From Aphelocoma coerulescens (lineage: Eukaryota; Chordata; Aves; Passeriformes; Corvidae), in the NCBI RefSeq assembly GCF_041296385.1, contig NC_091034.1, positions 2,988,807 to 3,052,806 of the forward strand: DNA of 64,000 nt, given 5' to 3'. The position numbers and the translations under genes are program-made. Of this stretch, positions 23,345 to 36,475 are shown one piece after another. The number at the start of each line of letters is the position of its first letter. Position 1 is the stretch's first letter. Under the pieces are notes generated by a model. That model did no database searches and was not told the origin of the DNA. It saw only the letters and a program-made list of their open reading frames with translations.

Positions 23345-24803
23345 GGGCTCGGGTGCGCGTCGTCCGGGCTTGCGAGACGAGCGTGGCTGCCACTCTCCTG
23401 CCTGCAGAATTCACCTTACAGCCTCAGGAAGGAGGACGACGCGCCACAGTTACTTGTGCTGCTGCTGCTGCCTAGTCCTCTTGCAGAGCTCTGTGGAGGC
23501 AAATGCACTTCCCTTCCGTCTCCGAGTTTCGGAGAACACGATGGTAGGGTGCAGCGGAGCAGGGAAGTACAGAAGTGCACCGCTGAGATTGCTGTTGCTT
23601 ACGTGCAGAAGGCGAAGGTGCAAGCCAGCACTGGCTTTTGCTTCTAGAGCCGTTCTCCAGGAGAGCAGCTGCTGGAGGTTGACAGCGGTAGCTGCGAGGC
23701 TGAAAAACAAGGCAGGACGTCGGGCTTAGAAGAAAGGCACAGGGGCCACAGTGTGATGTGCGCTTTTGGAAGGCTGCTCGGAGAAGGGGCACTTTCGGAG
23801 AGCTTTCTGCTTTGACCTGTGCTCCTGGCCGAGCTCTAGCTGCTGGGACTCTGAAAGGCTGAATGACTAGGAAAGTGCTTGTGTCCACGCTGTGGATTGA
23901 GCACGATCCTTTTTGCAGCAGCGAGAACACACTCGGCCCACTGGGCTCGTGAACGAGCGTTTACCAGACTTCTGCAATTCGGTGCACTGCACACACAAGC
24001 CCGGTGCTCCCCGGTTTCTTTCTCCGCCTGCCGTTGTCTGGACAGAAGAGAAGCCCAGCCACGGCATCCTACTCGGCCGCTTTTCGGCGTGTGCACTGCC
24101 CGCATACACACGGGTGCTGTGCTCGGCTTTCCCTCGGCTCCAGGCACAAGGGTGCTTTCTCAGTTTTGCAGCGTCCCCGGTTCCCCACGTTGCCCTCGCT
24201 CAGCGAAACGTGCCGGGGGAGAAGCACTTGCTGGATGAGTCTTTCCGTGTGCAAGACTTTGAACGCAGCACCACAATCTGGGCCACGAGGAAGCCTTGAT
24301 GAAGAAGGTGGTTTTGTCCTGGCACCTCTCTCCAGTGCGAGATGCCTGCCGAAGCTCTTTGCCTCTTGCGAGAGTGCGGTGGGCAGCGGGGTAAACTGGA
24401 GCCGAGAAGGACCGGGCAGACAGCACCGCCATCCGACAGGTGCTTTGCAGGTTGTGCTGGGGAAAGCGGACTGGCCCTGGCTGGAAGGCGCTGCAGCTAG
24501 GCGCTCCCCCAAGTGTCGGAGGCAAAGGCCGCGTGAGCTTGCCGTCCCCGGCACGGCTCTCTGTGCGAGACGTAGCCCAGAAGCTTTCCCTTTCCATTCA
24601 GAGCACCAGAGAGGCAGAATGCAGTGGTACGTATTGCTCAGGAGGAAAGGGGCACGGCCCGGCCGCGTTCGGGCAGAAGCAGCGCGCTGGAGCGCTTCGC
24701 TGCCGGCACAGAGTTCCGGGCGAGAGGCAGACGACCGGTCCGCCTCCGGGAGAACGAAGGTACGGCGTGCTCGAAAAGGCGAGGAACGAAGCCGCGGAGC
24801 ACC
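23345..24803 (+). repeat. Satellite unit 17, subtype TA, one private substitution
   Basis: T at 23970, A at 24222. C to T at 24458 (offset 1114) turns a CpG into TpG. Confidence 0.95.
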
Positions 24804-26262
24804 GGGCTCGGGTGCGCGTCGTCCGGGCTTGCGAGACGAGCGTGGCTGCCACTCTCCTGCCTGCAGAATTCACCTTACAGCCTCAGGAAGGAGGACGACG
24901 CGCCACAGTTACTTGTGCTGCTGCTGCTGCCTAGTCCTCTTGCAGAGCTCTGTGGAGGCAAATGCACTTCCCTTCCGTCTCCGAGTTTCGGAGAACACGA
25001 TGGTAGGGTGCAGCGGAGCAGGGAAGTACAGAAGTGCACCGCTGAGATTGCTGTTGCTTACGTGCAGAAGGCGAAGGTGCAAGCCAGCACTGGCTTTTGC
25101 TTCTAGAGCCGTTCTCCAGGAGAGCAGCTGCTGGAGGTTGACAGCGGTAGCTGCGAGGCTGAAAAACAAGGCAGGACGTCGGGCTTAGAAGAAAGGCACA
25201 GGGGCCACAGTGTGATGTGCGCTTTTGGAAGGCTGCTCGGAGAAGGGGCACTTTCGGAGAGCTTTCTGCTTTGACCTGTGCTCCTGGCCGAGCTCTAGCT
25301 GCTGGGACTCTGAAAGGCTGAATGACTAGGAAAGTGCTTGTGTCCACGCTGTGGATTGAGCACGATCCTTTTTGCAGCAGCGAGAACACACTCGGCCCAC
25401 TGGGCTCGTGAACGAGCGTTTACCAGACGTCTGCAATTCGGTGCACTGCACACACAAGCCCGGTGCTCCCCGGTTTCTTTCTCCGCCTGCCGTTGTCTGG
25501 ACAGAAGAGAAGCCCAGCCACGGCATCCTACTCGGCCGCTTTTCGGCGTGTGCACTGCCCGCATACACACGGGTGCTGTGCTCGGCTTTCCCTCGGCTCC
25601 AGGCACAAGGGTGCTTTCTCAGTTTTGCAGCGTCCCCGGTTCCCCACGTTGCCCTCGCTCAGCGAAACGTGCCGGGGGAGAAGCACTTGCTGGATGAGTC
25701 TTTCCGTGTGCAAGACTTTGAACGCAGCACCACAATCTGGGCCACGAGGAAGCCTTGATGAAGAAGGTGGTTTTGTCCTGGCACCTCTCTCCAGTGCGAG
25801 ATGCCTGCCGAAGCTCTTTGCCTCTTGCGAGAGTGCGGTGGGCAGCGGGGTAAACTGGAGCCGAGAAGGACCGGGCAGACAGCACCGCCATCCGACAGGT
25901 GCTTTGCAGGTTGTGCCGGGGAAAGCGGACTGGCCCTGGCTGGAAGGCGCTGCAGCTAGGCGCTCCCCCAAGTGTCGGAGGCAAAGGCCGCGTGAGCTTG
26001 CCGTCCCCGGCACGGCTCTCTGTGCGAGACGTAGCCCAGAAGCTTTCCCTTTCCATTCAGAGCACCAGAGAGGCAGAATGCAGTGGTACGTATTGCTCAG
26101 GAGGAAAGGGGCACGGCCCGGCCGCGTTCGGGCAGAAGCAGCGCGCTGGAGCGCTTCGCTGCCGGCACAGAGTTCCGGGCGAGAGGCAGACGACCGGTCC
26201 GCCTCCGGGAGAACGAAGGTACGGCGTGCTCGAAAAGGCGAGGAACGAAGCCGCGGAGCACC
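24804..26262 (+). repeat. Satellite unit 18, subtype GA
   Basis: G at 25429, A at 25681. Opens the first GA-TC-TA trimer pair. Confidence 0.95.
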
Positions 26263-27721
26263 GGGCTCGGGTGCGCGTCGTCCGGGCTTGCGAGACGAGC
26301 GTGGCTGCCACTCTCCTGCCTGCAGAATTCACCTTACAGCCTCAGGAAGGAGGACGACGCGCCACAGTTACTTGTGCTGCTGCTGCTGCCTAGTCCTCTT
26401 GCAGAGCTCTGTGGAGGCAAATGCACTTCCCTTCCGTCTCCGAGTTTCGGAGAACACGATGGTAGGGTGCAGCGGAGCAGGGAAGTACAGAAGTGCACCG
26501 CTGAGATTGCTGTTGCTTACGTGCAGAAGGCGAAGGTGCAAGCCAGCACTGGCTTTTGCTTCTAGAGCCGTTCTCCAGGAGAGCAGCTGCTGGAGGTTGA
26601 CAGCGGTAGCTGCGAGGCTGAAAAACAAGGCAGGACGTCGGGCTTAGAAGAAAGGCACAGGGGCCACAGTGTGATGTGCGCTTTTGGAAGGCTGCTCGGA
26701 GAAGGGGCACTTTCGGAGAGCTTTCTGCTTTGACCTGTGCTCCTGGCCGAGCTCTAGCTGCTGGGACTCTGAAAGGCTGAATGACTAGGAAAGTGCTTGT
26801 GTCCACGCTGTGGATTGAGCACGATCCTTTTTGCAGCAGCGAGAACACACTCGGCCCACTGGGCTCGTGAACGAGCGTTTACCAGACTTCTGCAATTCGG
26901 TGCACTGCACACACAAGCCCGGTGCTCCCCGGTTTCTTTCTCCGCCTGCCGTTGTCTGGACAGAAGAGAAGCCCAGCCACGGCATCCTACTCGGCCGCTT
27001 TTCGGCGTGTGCACTGCCCGCATACACACGGGTGCTGTGCTCGGCTTTCCCTCGGCTCCAGGCACAAGGGTGCTTTCTCAGTTTTGCAGCGTCCCCGGTT
27101 CCCCACGTTGCCCTCGCTCAGCGAAACGTGCCGGGGGAGCAGCACTTGCTGGATGAGTCTTTCCGTGTGCAAGACTTTGAACGCAGCACCACAATCTGGG
27201 CCACGAGGAAGCCTTGATGAAGAAGGTGGTTTTGTCCTGGCACCTCTCTCCAGTGCGAGATGCCTGCCGAAGCTCTTTGCCTCTTGCGAGAGTGCGGTGG
27301 GCAGCGGGGTAAACTGGAGCCGAGAAGGACCGGGCAGACAGCACCGCCATCCGACAGGTGCTTTGCAGGTTGTGCCGGGGAAAGCGGACTGGCCCTGGCT
27401 GGAAGGCGCTGCAGCTAGGCGCTCCCCCAAGTGTCGGAGGCAAAGGCCGCGTGAGCTTGCCGTCCCCGGCACGGCTCTCTGTGCGAGACGTAGCCCAGAA
27501 GCTTTCCCTTTCCATTCAGAGCACCAGAGAGGCAGAATGCAGTGGTACGTATTGCTCAGGAGGAAAGGGGCACGGCCCAGCCGCGTTCGGGCAGAAGCAG
27601 CGCGCTGGAGCGCTTCGCTGCCGGCACAGAGTTCCGGGCGAGAGGCAGACGACCGGTCCGCCTCCGGGAGAACGAAGGTACGGCGTGCTCGAAAAGGCGA
27701 GGAACGAAGCCGCGGAGCACC
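26263..27721 (+). repeat. Satellite unit 19, subtype TC, rare shared variant
   Basis: T at 26888, C at 27140. G to A at 27579 (offset 1317, a CpG transition) is also found in unit 23. Confidence 0.95.
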
Positions 27722-29180
27722 GGGCTCGGGTGCGCGTCGTCCGGGCTTGCGAGACGAGCGTGGCTGCCACTCTCCTGCCTGCAGAATTCACCTTACAGCC
27801 TCAGGAAGGAGGACGACGCGCCACAGTTACTTGTGCTGCTGCTGCTGCCTAGTCCTCTTGCAGAGCTCTGTGGAGGCAAATGCACTTCCCTTCCGTCTCC
27901 GAGTTTCGGAGAACACGATGGTAGGGTGCAGCGGAGCAGGGAAGTACAGAAGTGCACCGCTGAGATTGCTGTTGCTTACGTGCAGAAGGCGAAGGTGCAA
28001 GCCAGCACTGGCTTTTGCTTCTAGAGCCGTTCTCCAGGAGAGCAGCTGCTGGAGGTTGACAGCGGTAGCTGCGAGGCTGAAAAACAAGGCAGGACGTCGG
28101 GCTTAGAAGAAAGGCACAGGGGCCACAGTGTGATGTGCGCTTTTGGAAGGCTGCTCGGAGAAGGGGCACTTTCGGAGAGCTTTCTGCTTTGACCTGTGCT
28201 CCTGGCCGAGCTCTAGCTGCTGGGACTCTGAAAGGCTGAATGACTAGGAAAGTGCTTGTGTCCACGCTGTGGATTGAGCACGATCCTTTTTGCAGCAGCG
28301 AGAACACACTCGGCCCACTGGGCTCGTGAACGAGCGTTTACCAGACTTCTGCAATTCGGTGCACTGCACACACAAGCCCGGTGCTCCCCGGTTTCTTTCT
28401 CCGCCTGCCGTTGTCTGGACAGAAGAGAAGCCCAGCCACGGCATCCTACTCGGCCGCTTTTCGGCGTGTGCACTGCCCGCATACACACGGGTGCTGTGCT
28501 CGGCTTTCCCTCGGCTCCAGGCACAAGGGTGCTTTCTCAGTTTTGCAGCGTCCCCGGTTCCCCACGTTGCCCTCGCTCAGCGAAACGTGCCGGGGGAGAA
28601 GCACTTGCTGGATGAGTCTTTCCGTGTGCAAGACTTTGAACGCAGCACCACAATCTGGGCCACGAGGAAGCCTTGATGAAGAAGGTGGTTTTGTCCTGGC
28701 ACCTCTCTCCAGTGCGAGATGCCTGCCGAAGCTCTTTGCCTCTTGCGAGAGTGCGGTGGGCAGCGGGGTAAACTGGAGCCGAGAAGGACCGGGCAGACAG
28801 CACCGCCATCCGACAGGTGCTTTGCAGGTTGTGCCGGGGAAAGCGGACTGGCCCTGGCTGGAAGGCGCTGCAGCTAGGCGCTCCCCCAAGTGTCGGAGGC
28901 AAAGGCCGCGTGAGCTTGCCGTCCCCGGCACGGCTCTCTGTGCGAGACGTAGCCCAGAAGCTTTCCCTTTCCATTCAGAGCACCAGAGAGGCAGAATGCA
29001 GTGGTACGTATTGCTCAGGAGGAAAGGGGCACGGCCCGGCCGCGTTCGGGCAGAAGCAGCGCGCTGGAGCGCTTCGCTGCCGGCACAGAGTTCCGGGCGA
29101 GAGGCAGACGACCGGTCCGCCTCCGGGAGAACGAAGGTACGGCGTGCTCGAAAAGGCGAGGAACGAAGCCGCGGAGCACC
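27722..29180 (+). repeat. Satellite unit 20, subtype TA
   Basis: T at 28347, A at 28599. No private change seen. Confidence 0.95.
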
Positions 29181-30639
29181 GGGCTCGGGTGCGCGTCGTC
29201 CGGGCTTGCGAGACGAGCGTGGCTGCCACTCTCCTGCCTGCAGAATTCACCTTACAGCCTCAGGAAGGAGGACGACGCGCCACAGTTACTTGTGCTGCTG
29301 CTGCTGCCTAGTCCTCTTGCAGAGCTCTGTGGAGGCAAATGCACTTCCCTTCCGTCTCCGAGTTTCGGAGAACACGATGGTAGGGTGCAGCGGAGCAGGG
29401 AAGTACAGAAGTGCACCGCTGAGATTGCTGTTGCTTACGTGCAGAAGGCGAAGGTGCAAGCCAGCACTGGCTTTTGCTTCTAGAGCCGTTCTCCAGGAGA
29501 GCAGCTGCTGGAGGTTGACAGCGGTAGCTGCGAGGCTGAAAAACAAGGCAGGACGTCGGGCTTAGAAGAAAGGCACAGGGGCCACAGTGTGATGTGCGCT
29601 TTTGGAAGGCTGCTCGGAGAAGGGGCACTTTCGGAGAGCTTTCTGCTTTGACCTGTGCTCCTGGCCGAGCTCTAGCTGCTGGGACTCTGAAAGGCTGAAT
29701 GACTAGGAAAGTGCTTGTGTCCACGCTGTGGATTGAGCACGATCCTTTTTGCAGCAGCGAGAACACACTCGGCCCACTGGGCTCGTGAACGAGCGTTTAC
29801 CAGACGTCTGCAATTCGGTGCACTGCACACACAAGCCCGGTGCTCCCCGGTTTCTTTCTCCGCCTGCCGTTGTCTGGACAGAAGAGAAGCCCAGCCACGG
29901 CATCCTACTCGGCCGCTTTTCGGCGTGTGCACTGCCCGCATACACACGGGTGCTGTGCTCGGCTTTCCCTCGGCTCCAGGCACAAGGGTGCTTTCTCAGT
30001 TTTGCAGCGTCCCCGGTTCCCCACGTTGCCCTCGCTCAGCGAAACGTGCCGGGGGAGAAGCACTTGCTGGATGAGTCTTTCCGTGTGCAAGACTTTGAAC
30101 GCAGCACCACAATCTGGGCCACGAGGAAGCCTTGATGAAGAAGGTGGTTTTGTCCTGGCACCTCTCTCCAGTGCGAGATGCCTGCCGAAGCTCTTTGCCT
30201 CTTGCGAGAGTGCGGTGGGCAGCGGGGTAAACTGGAGCCGAGAAGGACCGGGCAGACAGCACCGCCATCCGACAGGTGCTTTGCAGGTTGTGCCGGGGAA
30301 AGCGGACTGGCCCTGGCTGGAAGGCGCTGCAGCTAGGCGCTCCCCCAAGTGTCGGAGGCAAAGGCCGCGTGAGCTTGCCGTCCCCGGCACGGCTCTCTGT
30401 GCGAGACGTAGCCCAGAAGCTTTCCCTTTCCATTCAGAGCACCAGAGAGGCAGAATGCAGTGGTACGTATTGCTCAGGAGGAAAGGGGCACGGCCCGGCC
30501 GCGTTCGGGCAGAAGCAGCGCGCTGGAGCGCTTCGCTGCCGGCACAGAGTTCCGGGCGAGAGGCAGACGACCGGTCCGCCTCCGGGAGAACGAAGGTACG
30601 GCGTGCTCGAAAAGGCGAGGAACGAAGCCGCGGAGCACC
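29181..30639 (+). repeat. Satellite unit 21, subtype GA
   Basis: G at 29806, A at 30058. No private change seen. Confidence 0.95.
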
Positions 30640-32098
30640 GGGCTCGGGTGCGCGTCGTCCGGGCTTGCGAGACGAGCGTGGCTGCCACTCTCCTGCCTGC
30701 AGAATTCACCTTACAGCCTCAGGAAGGAGGACGACGCGCCACAGTTACTTGTGCTGCTGCTGCTGCCTAGTCCTCTTGCAGAGCTCTGTGGAGGCAAATG
30801 CACTTCCCTTCCGTCTCCGAGTTTCGGAGAACACGATGGTAGGGTGCAGCGGAGCAGGGAAGTACAGAAGTGCACCGCTGAGATTGCTGTTGCTTACGTG
30901 CAGAAGGCGAAGGTGCAAGCCAGCACTGGCTTTTGCTTCTAGAGCCGTTCTCCAGGAGAGCAGCTGCTGGAGGTTGACAGCGGTAGCTGCGAGGCTGAAA
31001 AACAAGGCAGGACGTCGGGCTTAGAAGAAAGGCACAGGGGCCACAGTGTGATGTGCGCTTTTGGAAGGCTGCTCGGAGAAGGGGCACTTTCGGAGAGCTT
31101 TCTGCTTTGACCTGTGCTCCTGGCCGAGCTCTAGCTGCTGGGACTCTGAAAGGCTGAATGACTAGGAAAGTGCTTGTGTCCACGCTGTGGATTGAGCACG
31201 ATCCTTTTTGCAGCAGCGAGAACACACTCGGCCCACTGGGCTCGTGAACGAGCGTTTACCAGACTTCTGCAATTCGGTGCACTGCACACACAAGCCCGGT
31301 GCTCCCCGGTTTCTTTCTCCGCCTGCCGTTGTCTGGACAGAAGAGAAGCCCAGCCACGGCATCCTACTCGGCCGCTTTTCGGCGTGTGCACTGCCCGCAT
31401 ACACACGGGTGCTGTGCTCGGCTTTCCCTCGGCTCCAGGCACAAGGGTGCTTTCTCAGTTTTGCAGCGTCCCCGGTTCCCCACGTTGCCCTCGCTCAGCG
31501 AAACGTGCCGGGGGAGCAGCACTTGCTGGATGAGTCTTTCCGTGTGCAAGACTTTGAACGCAGCACCACAATCTGGGCCACGAGGAAGCCTTGATGAAGA
31601 AGGTGGTTTTGTCCTGGCACCTCTCTCCAGTGCGAGATGCCTGCCGAAGCTCTTTGCCTCTTGCGAGAGTGCGGTGGGCAGCGGGGTAAACTGGAGCCGA
31701 GAAGGACCGGGCAGACAGCACCGCCATCCGACAGGTGCTTTGCAGGTTGTGCCGGGGAAAGCGGACTGGCCCTGGCTGGAAGGCGCTGCAGCTAGGCGCT
31801 CCCCCAAGTGTCGGAGGCAAAGGCCGCGTGAGCTTGCCGTCCCCGGCACGGCTCTCTGTGCGAGACGTAGCCCAGAAGCTTTCCCTTTCCATTCAGAGCA
31901 CCAGAGAGGCAGAATGCAGTGGTACGTATTGCTCAGGAGGAAAGGGGCACGGCCCGGCCGCGTTCGGGCAGAAGCAGCGCGCTGGAGCGCTTCGCTGCCG
32001 GCACAGAGTTCCGGGCGAGAGGCAGACGACCGGTCCGCCTCCGGGAGAACGAAGGTACGGCGTGCTCGAAAAGGCGAGGAACGAAGCCGCGGAGCACC
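30640..32098 (+). repeat. Satellite unit 22, subtype TC
   Basis: T at 31265, C at 31517. No private change seen. Confidence 0.95.
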
Positions 32099-33557
32099 GG
32101 GCTCGGGTGCGCGTCGTCCGGGCTTGCGAGACGAGCGTGGCTGCCACTCTCCTGCCTGCAGAATTCACCTTACAGCCTCAGGAAGGAGGACGACGCGCCA
32201 CAGTTACTTGTGCTGCTGCTGCTGCCTAGTCCTCTTGCAGAGCTCTGTGGAGGCAAATGCACTTCCCTTCCGTCTCCGAGTTTCGGAGAACACGATGGTA
32301 GGGTGCAGCGGAGCAGGGAAGTACAGAAGTGCACCGCTGAGATTGCTGTTGCTTACGTGCAGAAGGCGAAGGTGCAAGCCAGCACTGGCTTTTGCTTCTA
32401 GAGCCGTTCTCCAGGAGAGCAGCTGCTGGAGGTTGACAGCGGTAGCTGCGAGGCTGAAAAACAAGGCAGGACGTCGGGCTTAGAAGAAAGGCACAGGGGC
32501 CACAGTGTGATGTGCGCTTTTGGAAGGCTGCTCGGAGAAGGGGCACTTTCGGAGAGCTTTCTGCTTTGACCTGTGCTCCTGGCCGAGCTCTAGCTGCTGG
32601 GACTCTGAAAGGCTGAATGACTAGGAAAGTGCTTGTGTCCACGCTGTGGATTGAGCACGATCCTTTTTGCAGCAGCGAGAACACACTCGGCCCACTGGGC
32701 TCGTGAACGAGCGTTTACCAGACTTCTGCAATTCGGTGCACTGCACACACAAGCCCGGTGCTCCCCGGTTTCTTTCTCCGCCTGCCGTTGTCTGGACAGA
32801 AGAGAAGCCCAGCCACGGCATCCTACTCGGCCGCTTTTCGGCGTGTGCACTGCCCGCATACACACGGGTGCTGTGCTCGGCTTTCCCTCGGCTCCAGGCA
32901 CAAGGGTGCTTTCTCAGTTTTGCAGCGTCCCCGGTTCCCCACGTTGCCCTCGCTCAGCGAAACGTGCCGGGGGAGAAGCACTTGCTGGATGAGTCTTTCC
33001 GTGTGCAAGACTTTGAACGCAGCACCACAATCTGGGCCACGAGGAAGCCTTGATGAAGAAGGTGGTTTTGTCCTGGCACCTCTCTCCAGTGCGAGATGCC
33101 TGCCGAAGCTCTTTGCCTCTTGCGAGAGTGCGGTGGGCAGCGGGGTAAACTGGAGCCGAGAAGGACCGGGCAGACAGCACCGCCATCCGACAGGTGCTTT
33201 GCAGGTTGTGCCGGGGAAAGCGGACTGGCCCTGGCTGGAAGGCGCTGCAGCTAGGCGCTCCCCCAAGTGTCGGAGGCAAAGGCCGCGTGAGCTTGCCGTC
33301 CCCGGCACGGCTCTCTGTGCGAGACGTAGCCCAGAAGCTTTCCCTTTCCATTCAGAGCACCAGAGAGGCAGAATGCAGTGGTACGTATTGCTCAGGAGGA
33401 AAGGGGCACGGCCCAGCCGCGTTCGGGCAGAAGCAGCGCGCTGGAGCGCTTCGCTGCCGGCACAGAGTTCCGGGCGAGAGGCAGACGACCGGTCCGCCTC
33501 CGGGAGAACGAAGGTACGGCGTGCTCGAAAAGGCGAGGAACGAAGCCGCGGAGCACC
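32099..33557 (+). repeat. Satellite unit 23, subtype TA, rare shared variant
   Basis: T at 32724, A at 32976. G to A at 33415 (offset 1317) matches the change in unit 19. It is also the first of six consecutive TA units. Confidence 0.95.
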
Positions 33558-35016
33558 GGGCTCGGGTGCGCGTCGTCCGGGCTTGCGAGACGAGCGTGGC
33601 TGCCACTCTCCTGCCTGCAGAATTCACCTTACAGCCTCAGGAAGGAGGACGACGCGCCACAGTTACTTGTGCTGCTGCTGCTGCCTAGTCCTCTTGCAGA
33701 GCTCTGTGGAGGCAAATGCACTTCCCTTCCGTCTCCGAGTTTCGGAGAACACGATGGTAGGGTGCAGCGGAGCAGGGAAGTACAGAAGTGCACCGCTGAG
33801 ATTGCTGTTGCTTACGTGCAGAAGGCGAAGGTGCAAGCCAGCACTGGCTTTTGCTTCTAGAGCCGTTCTCCAGGAGAGCAGCTGCTGGAGGTTGACAGCG
33901 GTAGCTGCGAGGCTGAAAAACAAGGCAGGACGTCGGGCTTAGAAGAAAGGCACAGGGGCCACAGTGTGATGTGCGCTTTTGGAAGGCTGCTCGGAGAAGG
34001 GGCACTTTCGGAGAGCTTTCTGCTTTGACCTGTGCTCCTGGCCGAGCTCTAGCTGCTGGGACTCTGAAAGGCTGAATGACTAGGAAAGTGCTTGTGTCCA
34101 CGCTGTGGATTGAGCACGATCCTTTTTGCAGCAGCGAGAACACACTCGGCCCACTGGGCTCGTGAACGAGCGTTTACCAGACTTCTGCAATTCGGTGCAC
34201 TGCACACACAAGCCCGGTGCTCCCCGGTTTCTTTCTCCGCCTGCCGTTGTCTGGACAGAAGAGAAGCCCAGCCACGGCATCCTACTCGGCCGCTTTTCGG
34301 CGTGTGCACTGCCCGCATACACACGGGTGCTGTGCTCGGCTTTCCCTCGGCTCCAGGCACAAGGGTGCTTTCTCAGTTTTGCAGCGTCCCCGGTTCCCCA
34401 CGTTGCCCTCGCTCAGCGAAACGTGCCGGGGGAGAAGCACTTGCTGGATGAGTCTTTCCGTGTGCAAGACTTTGAACGCAGCACCACAATCTGGGCCACG
34501 AGGAAGCCTTGATGAAGAAGGTGGTTTTGTCCTGGCACCTCTCTCCAGTGCGAGATGCCTGCCGAAGCTCTTTGCCTCTTGCGAGAGTGCGGTGGGCAGC
34601 GGGGTAAACTGGAGCCGAGAAGGACCGGGCAGACAGCACCGCCATCCGACAGGTGCTTTGCAGGTTGTGCCGGGGAAAGCGGACTGGCCCTGGCTGGAAG
34701 GCGCTGCAGCTAGGCGCTCCCCCAAGTGTCGGAGGCAAAGGCCGCGTGAGCTTGCCGTCCCCGGCACGGCTCTCTGTGCGAGACGTAGCCCAGAAGCTTT
34801 CCCTTTCCATTCAGAGCACCAGAGAGGCAGAATGCAGTGGTACGTATTGCTCAGGAGGAAAGGGGCACGGCCCGGCCGCGTTCGGGCAGAAGCAGCGCGC
34901 TGGAGCGCTTCGCTGCCGGCACAGAGTTCCGGGCGAGAGGCAGACGACCGGTCCGCCTCCGGGAGAACGAAGGTACGGCGTGCTCGAAAAGGCGAGGAAC
35001 GAAGCCGCGGAGCACC
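33558..35016 (+). repeat. Satellite unit 24, subtype TA
   Basis: T at 34183, A at 34435. No private change seen. Confidence 0.95.
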
Positions 35017-36475
35017 GGGCTCGGGTGCGCGTCGTCCGGGCTTGCGAGACGAGCGTGGCTGCCACTCTCCTGCCTGCAGAATTCACCTTACAGCCTCAGG
35101 AAGGAGGACGACGCGCCACAGTTACTTGTGCTGCTGCTGCTGCCTAGTCCTCTTGCAGAGCTCTGTGGAGGCAAATGCACTTCCCTTCCGTCTCCGAGTT
35201 TCGGAGAACACGATGGTAGGGTGCAGCGGAGCAGGGAAGTACAGAAGTGCACCGCTGAGATTGCTGTTGCTTACGTGCAGAAGGCGAAGGTGCAAGCCAG
35301 CACTGGCTTTTGCTTCTAGAGCCGTTCTCCAGGAGAGCAGCTGCTGGAGGTTGACAGCGGTAGCTGCGAGGCTGAAAAACAAGGCAGGACGTCGGGCTTA
35401 GAAGAAAGGCACAGGGGCCACAGTGTGATGTGCGCTTTTGGAAGGCTGCTCGGAGAAGGGGCACTTTCGGAGAGCTTTCTGCTTTGACCTGTGCTCCTGG
35501 CCGAGCTCTAGCTGCTGGGACTCTGAAAGGCTGAATGACTAGGAAAGTGCTTGTGTCCACGCTGTGGATTGAGCACGATCCTTTTTGCAGCAGCGAGAAC
35601 ACACTCGGCCCACTGGGCTCGTGAACGAGCGTTTACCAGACTTCTGCAATTCGGTGCACTGCACACACAAGCCCGGTGCTCCCCGGTTTCTTTCTCCGCC
35701 TGCCGTTGTCTGGACAGAAGAGAAGCCCAGCCACGGCATCCTACTCGGCCGCTTTTCGGCGTGTGCACTGCCCGCATACACACGGGTGCTGTGCTCGGCT
35801 TTCCCTCGGCTCCAGGCACAAGGGTGCTTTCTCAGTTTTGCAGCGTCCCCGGTTCCCCACGTTGCCCTCGCTCAGCGAAACGTGCCGGGGGAGAAGCACT
35901 TGCTGGATGAGTCTTTCCGTGTGCAAGACTTTGAACGCAGCACCACAATCTGGGCCACGAGGAAGCCTTGATGAAGAAGGTGGTTTTGTCCTGGCACCTC
36001 TCTCCAGTGCGAGATGCCTGCCGAAGCTCTTTGCCTCTTGCGAGAGTGCGGTGGGCAGCGGGGTAAACTGGAGCCGAGAAGGACCGGGCAGACAGCACCG
36101 CCATCCGACAGGTGCTTTGCAGGTTGTGCCGGGGAAAGCGGACTGGCCCTGGCTGGAAGGCGCTGCAGCTAGGCGCTCCCCCAAGTGTCGGAGGCAAAGG
36201 CCGCGTGAGCTTGCCGTCCCCGGCACGGCTCTCTGTGCGAGACGTAGCCCAGAAGCTTTCCCTTTCCATTCAGAGCACCAGAGAGGCAGAATGCAGTGGT
36301 ACGTATTGCTCAGGAGGAAAGGGGCACGGCCCGGCCGCGTTCGGGCAGAAGCAGCGCGCTGGAGCGCTTCGCTGCCGGCACAGAGTTCCGGGCGAGAGGC
36401 AGACGACCGGTCCGCCTCCGGGAGAACGAAGGTACGGCGTGCTCGAAAAGGCGAGGAACGAAGCCGCGGAGCACC
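35017..36475 (+). repeat. Satellite unit 25, subtype TA
   Basis: T at 35642, A at 35894. No private change seen. Confidence 0.95.

Larger units (their letters stand above)
24804..33557. repeat. Trimeric higher-order run, (GA-TC-TA)x2, first copy
   Basis: Units 18 to 23 read GA, TC, TA, GA, TC, TA, a 4377-bp period repeated twice. The rare A at offset 1317 occurs in unit 19 (the TC position of the first trimer) and unit 23 (the TA position of the second), so it does not follow the trimer register. Confidence 0.55.
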
